Source of the DNA: UBA2108 sp002713215
GTDB lineage: Bacteria; Bacteroidota; Bacteroidia; Flavobacteriales_G; Salibacteraceae
Direction of reading: 5' to 3'
Length of the DNA: 64,000 nucleotides
Assembly (NCBI GenBank): GCA_937891015.1
Contig: CALAPY010000092.1
Span: 1-64,000 of the forward strand
Of this stretch, positions 59,901 through 64,000 are shown piece after piece. A program made the position numbers and the translations under genes. Below the pieces are notes generated by a model. The model saw only the letters and a program-made list of their open reading frames with translations, made no database searches and was not told the DNA's origin. Position 1 is the stretch's first letter. Every line of letters begins with the position of its first letter.

Positions 59901-59969
59901 GTTAAGCCCATCAACATCTGCTACAATTGCAAACAGTTGCATTAACGCTTTCAATACCGATTCACTCAT
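56913..59969 (-). CDS. ABCG-like ABC transporter fused to an N-terminal TerB-like domain
   Basis: A 1018-residue fusion. Residues about 1-140 have two helical TerB-like repeats (IVADVDGLNDKSKDT; ILSDQNLEFLAAIAEAFNV). A central stretch (about 150-240) is beta-rich and FHA-like in place. The ABC domain follows: Walker A GGSGTGKST (about 277-285), Q-loop VPQDDLL, signature TISGGQRKRLNIAL (about 386), Walker B ILFVDEP. After a linker with CLSCG come six or more membrane helices of ABC2 type (about 595-810 and one near the C-terminus) around a large extracytoplasmic part (about 825-970). Orientation NBD-TMD is that of ABCG exporters. Substrate unknown. Confidence 0.88.
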   Translation of the reverse strand: MSESVLKALMQLFAIVADVDGLNDKSKDTVRQFLEEELSPSIVAEYLQLYDEYVQKHHFRKRKKDGVVKHTARNAVKILRIATELNQTLTRQQKLLVLIRLVEYIYEQNILSDQNLEFLAAIAEAFNVNPDEFKLLQKFICITDKLEESDEEFFIYGPEDDTKHRIKAHTGLSSRLLFLHLKSSRVIVFRMLEKQELYIGGNQIRKGKVYLFRQGASIRSSRISPIYHSDILARYTNEQIDTPVLFTTDELEYKFNKKDRGLYPMSFSASSGQMVGIMGGSGTGKSTLINVLNGNYTPSAGKVCVNDISIHDNNPLVEGLIGYVPQDDLLIEDLTVFQNLYFNALLSFGNLHDREVKDRVLEILSSLGLSETSDLKVGSVLEKTISGGQRKRLNIALELIREPSILFVDEPTSGLSSRDSENIMDLLKELTLKGKIVFVVIHQPSSDIFKMFDKLLILDKGGYLIYQGDPLDSISYFRDASGQLSSDNGDCLSCGNVNPEQVFDIIEAKVVDEYGDLTNERKKSPKDWRNRYKEQISKGLSTPKAPSKIPKIEFAIPKLLKQFKVFVMRDVLSKISNTQYLVVNLLEAPVLAVIIAGFLRYRNEFGGTSEYVFRDNGNVLAYLFISVVVALFLGMSVSAEEIIKDKKIRVRERFLNLSVGGYLASKVLIQFTISSVQVFLYVIIGNAILGIEGMTFQYWMVLFSAACFANVTGLNISASFKKVVTIYILIPFIIIPQILFSGLLVKYNELNPWFSAQRGVPLIGNIMASRWAYEALAVEQVTTNAYEVNFYDVNSRLYHYNFMKNYWVPEIEAAISAIENNLKKELKEPKSQEEVVYKTSLIYSEFSELPEKEIVHWNGEKHDDLSKVSLVDVEQMRAFIQVLRNYYNRMVQKYSVEKDEITFALKKQLGGEEAFFKFKTSHENEQLWEFLNNKNGIKKLVETEGELLRNENLVYQLPEEGVNHFYASKKPIFGKLYPTYWYNVVILWLISFGLMLVLYFDLLNKLMNMRFMGKTKPE

Positions 59970-60055
59970 TTAGCAGGCAGGGTTTTAATAATTGTCGCAG
60001 CATACATTACGCGAGTGAAGATATAAAGTTCTGTTTATTCTAATTGGAGTTAAAA

Positions 60056-60457
60056 TTACTCTTTACAATCAATTAATTGGTCACCTACTTCGGTAATAGT
60101 GACTTGTTTTAGATTCGGGTTAATGTTCTTTGAAATGTAGTTGATTATGTTGTGAATGTCAACATCACTAAGCAAGTGTTGTCCCTCCATTTTACCTTCG
60201 AACTTTACTCCATTTACCACTAAGCCACCTTGTGTTCCAAAACGGATCAGACACGCCAATTTATCCTGATTTTGTTCTAAATAATCTGCATTTTTTAGCG
60301 GAGGATAAAGTTGTTGAAGTCCATCTCCTTCAATCCCGTGACAGTTGGCACATTTTTCTTCATACATTTCCTTGCCATAATCCCGCCCGGAGGGTATGCA
60401 CGAGCACACAATTACCGGCCCCAGGATTATATAAAGAAAGGTCCTTGCTAATTTCAT
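60056..60457 (-). CDS. c-type cytochrome lipoprotein
   Basis: A 133-residue protein with lipobox VCSC (Cys20), haem motif CANCH (36-40) and probable axial Met90 in FEGKMEGQH. This is a monohaem class I cytochrome c attached to a membrane, likely an electron carrier to a terminal oxidase or reductase. It shares one base with the end of the SCO gene upstream, so the two are coupled. Confidence 0.88.
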   Translation of the reverse strand: MKLARTFLYIILGPVIVCSCIPSGRDYGKEMYEEKCANCHGIEGDGLQQLYPPLKNADYLEQNQDKLACLIRFGTQGGLVVNGVKFEGKMEGQHLLSDVDIHNIINYISKNINPNLKQVTITEVGDQLIDCKE

Positions 60458-61086
60458 TATGAGCTCTCTTTAATAAGTGTTTTAATGTCGGCTCTGAGCT
60501 TGTTCATTTCCTTAGACTTGGTGCCATCATAATAAGCCCTGATTCTTCTTTTACCATCGAGCAGTACAAAGGCACCACTGTGAATAACACCTCCTGGTGC
60601 ATGTGGATCTTCACCCGCACTAACCATGTATTTTTCAGCCAGGCTAAAAATTTTATCCTTTTCACCCGTAACAAAATACCAGTTGTTAGGTGCGTTTAAT
60701 TTCGTTGCATATTTTTTTAAAACCGGAACTGAATCGTGCCGTGTATCAATGGAGTGGGATAAAAACAAAACCCTTTCATTGTCTTTGAATTCTTCTGCCA
60801 TTTGCAACATATTCTTGCTCATTTTTGGGCAAATTGTTGGGCAGGATGTGAAGAAAAAATCGGTTACGTAAATTTTATCTTTTACAAGTTGTTCGTCAAA
60901 AATATTTCCGTTGTGATCAGTAAAACGAAAATCCGGAAGGGTGTAATAAATGGTGTCCGTTACTAGTTCTCCGTTTTTATATTCGGTATCGAAATCGTGT
61001 CGTCCAAGAATAGGAAGTGATTGATCCTTTTCCTCACAGGACGAGAGTAAAACTGAAGCAACTAAAAAAAGCAGGAAAGCCCTCAT
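60457..61086 (-). CDS. SCO family copper-binding lipoprotein
   Basis: A 209-residue thioredoxin-fold protein with lipobox LLSSC (Cys17), copper ligands Cys82 and Cys86 (SCPTICPKM) and His169 (GGVIHSG). SCO proteins deliver copper to the CuA centre of cytochrome oxidase or to nitrous oxide reductase, or act as a thiol redox protein. No oxidase genes are present here, so the target is open. Confidence 0.93.
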   Translation of the reverse strand: MRAFLLFLVASVLLSSCEEKDQSLPILGRHDFDTEYKNGELVTDTIYYTLPDFRFTDHNGNIFDEQLVKDKIYVTDFFFTSCPTICPKMSKNMLQMAEEFKDNERVLFLSHSIDTRHDSVPVLKKYATKLNAPNNWYFVTGEKDKIFSLAEKYMVSAGEDPHAPGGVIHSGAFVLLDGKRRIRAYYDGTKSKEMNKLRADIKTLIKESS

Positions 61087-61092
61087 TCCGTA

Positions 61093-61521
61093 TTATTTAG
61101 ACAAAGGTGTGGCGCGGTCAATCGCAGCCTTCATTTGTGTACGAACTTCGTTAATATCTTTCTTTTGGCCCTCCAGGTATTCCATTACCTGCCCGAAATC
61201 AGCTGTGTCGCTCGGTTCTTTATAGTTTCTCATCCAGGCCATCATGATTTCATCGGCCTGTTCTAAATCTGCTATTGCACCGGTATAAACAGATAACATG
61301 GTGTCCTTTTCTTCAGCGGGCATTTTATCTGTCAGTTTCGATTTTAATTGCTGAATTTGATCCATCCATGCCATTGCTTCATCATGAACTTCCATAACTT
61401 CTTCAATGGCTTGTTTCTTTTGCTTTAATTGATCCGAAGAATAGTTGCTTTCCTTCTGAGCGGGTTCCGAGGAACAAGAAAACACGATTAATAAAGCCAG
61501 AAAATAGAATACCCTTTGCAT
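61093..61521 (-). CDS. Coiled-coil lipoprotein upstream of SCO
   Basis: A 142-residue lipoprotein (lipobox IVFSC, Cys16) that is almost all helix with heptad-like Lys/Glu/Gln/Met repeats and several Met residues (about 10 in total). No family function is known to me. The Met-rich helices and position before SCO and cytochrome c suggest a copper or redox role, which is only inference. A perfect TAACTTTG box ends 4 nt before its ATG, marking the operon start. Confidence 0.8.
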   Translation of the reverse strand: MQRVFYFLALLIVFSCSSEPAQKESNYSSDQLKQKKQAIEEVMEVHDEAMAWMDQIQQLKSKLTDKMPAEEKDTMLSVYTGAIADLEQADEIMMAWMRNYKEPSDTADFGQVMEYLEGQKKDINEVRTQMKAAIDRATPLSK

Positions 61522-61525
61522 GGCA

Positions 61526-61533
61526 CAAAGTTA
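61526..61533 (-). promoter_or_regulatory. TAnnTTTG -7 box immediately before the SCO operon
   Basis: Minus-strand TAACTTTG followed by TGCC and the ATG at 61521; predicted leaderless operon start. Confidence 0.5.
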
Positions 61534-61591
61534 ATCTATGGCAGAGATGGGTAATGCATTGTTGCGCAATAATTCGCGCTCATCAGCAACG

Positions 61592-62962
61592 TTACTTTTT
61601 CTTCTTCTTCTTTTTATTTCTGCTCGCCTCTTCAAGTTGGCGAGCTTTTTCAGCCTCTTGTGCTTGTTTTTTGGCAATGTAGAGGTTGGCATCTTCTATG
61701 GAAATTTTATGTCCTTCGTTTAGTGCAATAACAAAGGCATCTGGCACTCCCGATTCCTTTACGTTTTGGCACCAGGCACTTGCTATTTCATAGTTTGAAA
61801 AAGAGCCCAGGGTGAAGATGGAAAGCTCACCTTGAATTTTTTTCTCAATGTTATCGAACTGCAGAAATATTTTCATGATATCATCCGGAATTTCTTCCTT
61901 AAATGCCCCAATTTGAACCTTAAATTCTATTGAACCGGTAATTTCCCTTTTAATTGATTCGTTATTCACCCGAATAACCTCTTCCTGATAGTTTTGTGTT
62001 GCATTAATGTCCACAATAAATGCATCCTTGTAGCCTTTTTCCAATACATATTTAAGCAGTTTCTCGGCCTGGCTTCTATACACAAAACTTCCAATAACAT
62101 ATCGAAATACGCCGTTGTTGTCTATGTACACCTCAACGTTTTTCAACCCATTAAAGTCATTTGAAAACCGTGGCCTGATAAACGCTCCTACCTGCACCCC
62201 GTATAGCGAGGTTGGTGTTGTATATGTTTTTTCACGAGTCATTACTTCGGGACCACCGGCCTCTCCTACTCTTCTTAACCGTTCGTGGTAGGGCCGTATA
62301 TTTTTTACCGGCGTGGCAGCCACGGCAATTGCTTTTGGGGTTTCTACCTCTGTTTTTTCTGTTGCAATACCTTCCAAAACGGGCTCTGCAGTTTTTAACG
62401 TGTCGGCCGGTTTTTCAGGCATTACTATGTTGGTATCCAATAGTTCTTTTGGGGTTACAATAGAATCTTCATCCTCCTTCCACTTGTGTTTTCCACAATC
62501 GCGATACCACTTCTGGCCATCAACCAAATACCACTCATCTTCATAGGAATATATCTTATAAAAACTATTCAGGGTCTCTATGGTTTTGGGGCAGTCGCCT
62601 TTTAAAGAGTATGCAATAATCAGGTAGTAGTATACGTATTCCGATACATCACGCTCGGTAAGGGATGTTCTATCATAGCTCCTGGTATAGTTTTCTTTTG
62701 CGTCTTCAAGAAGCTTTATAGCCTTGTTTATGTTTTTAAATGACTTTACATAACACAAGCCCAGCAAATAGGCCACGTTGGAGTTTTCATTGTCTCTTGA
62801 ATACAGCTCTTCTAACACAGGAACCGCTTCTTCTTCCTTGTTGTTTGCTATGAGTAGTTTGGCCGCCTTAAAGTGTTCGGAGTAACTTTTATTTTTAAAC
62901 TCCTGGGCTTGTGTGGTGCTCAGCCCATACACAATAATTGCAATTAGAAATGTGTATTTCAT
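61592..62962 (-). CDS. Exported TPR protein with SPOR-like repeats
   Basis: About 456 residues. Signal peptide (ends TTQAQ), then two to three TPR motifs (about 30-150), a linker rich in Thr/Glu/Pro, and two SPOR-like segments in the C-terminal half (YGVQVGAFIRPRFSND...VIGSFVYRSQAEKLL and FKVQIGAFKEEIPDD...FTLGSFSNYEIASAWC). It ends in a lysine run. SPOR domains bind denuded peptidoglycan at division sites. ATG 62962 is the start; the extension to 62971 would need TTG. A -7 box lies 22 nt upstream. Confidence 0.83.
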   Translation of the reverse strand: MKYTFLIAIIVYGLSTTQAQEFKNKSYSEHFKAAKLLIANNKEEEAVPVLEELYSRDNENSNVAYLLGLCYVKSFKNINKAIKLLEDAKENYTRSYDRTSLTERDVSEYVYYYLIIAYSLKGDCPKTIETLNSFYKIYSYEDEWYLVDGQKWYRDCGKHKWKEDEDSIVTPKELLDTNIVMPEKPADTLKTAEPVLEGIATEKTEVETPKAIAVAATPVKNIRPYHERLRRVGEAGGPEVMTREKTYTTPTSLYGVQVGAFIRPRFSNDFNGLKNVEVYIDNNGVFRYVIGSFVYRSQAEKLLKYVLEKGYKDAFIVDINATQNYQEEVIRVNNESIKREITGSIEFKVQIGAFKEEIPDDIMKIFLQFDNIEKKIQGELSIFTLGSFSNYEIASAWCQNVKESGVPDAFVIALNEGHKISIEDANLYIAKKQAQEAEKARQLEEASRNKKKKKKK

Positions 62963-62984
62963 AAATTTCAATTGTGGATATTTA

Positions 62985-62992
62985 CAAACCTA
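62985..62992 (-). promoter_or_regulatory. TAnnTTTG -7 box for the TPR/SPOR-like gene
   Basis: Minus-strand TAGGTTTG, 22 nt before the ATG at 62962. Confidence 0.5.
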
Positions 62993-63121
62993 CATGGCGA
63001 ACATTGGGAATTTATTGTAGCGTTAAACAATTTCTAACAAGCGGGTTGTTAATTGTTCAGCAAATTTTTTGACCGCTAGAAATGATCATTTTAAGTGCGT
63101 GGAAATCCTTATGGTTTTGGA

Positions 63122-63493
63122 TTACTTGTCGAAGAATAGCATTTTGACGGCTATACCCAACATCAAAACGGCAAAGCTCTTCTTGAGCATGGCTTCGCCC
63201 ATACCCAGAGAGAATTTGGACCCGAGGTAGCCCCCTATTACAAAGGCTGCGGCCACCACTAGTCCATAGCGAATATTTAGGTTTCCTTCCTGGTAGTAAT
63301 TGTATGCGGCTAATATTCCAATGGGTAATAACATAAGCCCAATGCTTGTACCCTGTGCACCATGTTGAGTCATCCCCATAAAGAAAACCAGGGCAGGCAC
63401 CATTATTACACCTCCTCCAATACCAAATAAACCGCTAAGAATTCCTGCTGATAATCCAATTGCTACCAGAATTAATATGTCTTGTAATCCCAT
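63122..63493 (-). CDS. Half-size TSUP (TauE/SafE) family permease
   Basis: A 123-residue protein with about four membrane helices and the TSUP half-repeat motif SGLFGIGGGVIMVPAL. Standard TSUP carriers have two such halves (about 250 residues). This one encodes one half and would have to dimerise. Such short forms exist in Bacteroidota. Substrate (sulfite, sulfoacetate or other anion) cannot be told. The stop codon is intact and no second half is beside it. Confidence 0.82.
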   Translation of the reverse strand: MGLQDILILVAIGLSAGILSGLFGIGGGVIMVPALVFFMGMTQHGAQGTSIGLMLLPIGILAAYNYYQEGNLNIRYGLVVAAAFVIGGYLGSKFSLGMGEAMLKKSFAVLMLGIAVKMLFFDK

Positions 63494-63506
63494 GTTTTAG
63501 GTTTTC

Positions 63507-64000
63507 TTAAAAATCAAAACCCATTGAAATGTGGGTAATTGGGTCCTGTACTATACCATCGTCTACCCCCCAGGCCAGGTCTAATTTGAAAAAGTAGCCC
63601 AGTAACTTGGTACGAACGCCGGCTCCAGCACTTCCTATAATCGGATAACGTTTGTTGTCTAGCCTAACCGTAATTGGTCCATCAACAACTGTTATGGTAT
63701 TAAACTCATTGTCATCGCTAAACGGTGAAGAACCATTCCATGCTGTGCCTATATCGCTGAAAGCTACGATCTGGAAGTTCTCTAAGATGTCTGATTTTTG
63801 AGGCAGCGTAGAAAAATATTTAAAGATTGGAAAACGAAACTCGTTGTTAATCACAATAAAAGAATTCCCGTTTCTGGCATTTTGAATAAAACCTCTCATT
63901 GGACTTGCCAGGGCCTGGAACTGATAATTTTGATTGGTCGCGATGGGGGTTTGCTGGTTGAACCGTTGCTTGCTTGGGTCAAGAATTATCCAGTTGTCAA
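63507..64000 (-). CDS. Omp85/surface-antigen-type barrel, C-terminal part (truncated by window edge)
   Basis: The frame stays open to the right edge of the window, so the ATG at 63899 is internal: residues upstream read DNWIILDPSKQRFNQQ and run into SPMRGFIQNARNGNS. The visible part has the surface-antigen ending of BamA/TamA-like barrels (GNSFIVINNEFRFPIF, VAFSDIGTAWNG, GAGVRTKLLGYFFKLDLAWG, terminal ISMGFDF with the C-terminal Phe). The N-terminal domains lie outside, so I cannot say whether it is BamA-like or one of the propeller-barrel proteins of this phylum. Confidence 0.78.
   Translation of the reverse strand, partial: DNWIILDPSKQRFNQQTPIATNQNYQFQALASPMRGFIQNARNGNSFIVINNEFRFPIFKYFSTLPQKSDILENFQIVAFSDIGTAWNGSSPFSDDNEFNTITVVDGPITVRLDNKRYPIIGSAGAGVRTKLLGYFFKLDLAWGVDDGIVQDPITHISMGFDF

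Noticed and set aside
63507..63899. A complete 130-residue gene starting at ATG 63899
   Set aside because: The frame stays open upstream to the window edge with family-like residues, so this is the C-terminal part of a larger gene.

Overview
The window is a chromosomal segment of a Bacteroidota bacterium, most likely a marine-type Flavobacteriales (Cryomorphaceae/Crocinitomicaceae-like). This is inferred from gene content: a gliding lipoprotein GldH, a RicT/PSP1 protein next to holB, two large secreted proteins with type IX secretion C-terminal domains, DUF3098, a Bacteroidota-style split atp operon lacking atpD and atpC, and many -7 boxes of the form TAnnTTTG. No phage, plasmid, IS element or CRISPR array is visible. 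The sequence reads as ordinary core chromosome with a few accessory patches.

Layout. 1-3.9 kb: a tandem pair of TPR histidine kinases, tRNA-Asn, and a disrupted tRNA-like 5' fragment carrying a palindromic insert. 3.9-6.6 kb: adenosine-kinase-like sugar kinase, gatA and tatA. 6.6-12.5 kb: F-type ATP synthase genes atpZ-(membrane protein)-atpB-E-F-H-A-G. 12.5-18.6 kb: outer-membrane protein, gldH-ricT-holB, pgk, cvpA and a small conserved gene. 18.6-30 kb: two lipoproteins (one a cyclophilin), a ChaN-like protein, a 1936-residue modular T9SS protein, an SDR and an M43 metalloprotease. 30-36 kb: 3-hydroxyanthranilate dioxygenase, hemW, a sensor kinase, and the cluster ftsX-DUF3098-uppP-truB. 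36-44 kb: leuS followed by the biotin genes bioF-D-A, a ketosynthase and bioB. 44-52.5 kb: PKD lipoprotein, PpiD-like foldase, CNNM transporter, and coaX-OMP-TPR-lptC-small membrane protein. 52.5-56.8 kb: tRNA-Phe, a CREST (ceramidase-like) hydrolase with a DUF2238 membrane protein, an M3 peptidase, a tRNA remnant and tRNA-Val. 56.9-64 kb: an ABCG-like fusion transporter, a lipoprotein-SCO-cytochrome c operon, a TPR/SPOR-like protein, a half-size TSUP permease and the 3' end of an Omp85-like barrel gene.

Working together: the envelope is the main theme (LptC, UppP, PpiD, GldH, T9SS cargo, lipoproteins, OMPs), beside energy (ATP synthase, SCO/cytochrome c), cofactors (biotin, CoA, heme-related HemW, the quinolinate/NAD route) and translation (GatA, LeuS, TruB, tRNAs).

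The most unusual signals are: (i) at least five genes whose perfect TAnnTTTG box lies only 4-7 nt before the start codon, predicting leaderless mRNAs; (ii) a GC-rich palindrome inserted into a tRNA-Asn-like 5' end, with a second related palindrome near another tRNA remnant; (iii) a 14-bp perfect hairpin between atpE and atpF; (iv) a CREST/DUF2238 pair; (v) a ketosynthase with an altered active-site loop inside the biotin operon; (vi) a duplicated sensor module inside a histidine kinase. I did not find a clear-cut new defence or mobile system.
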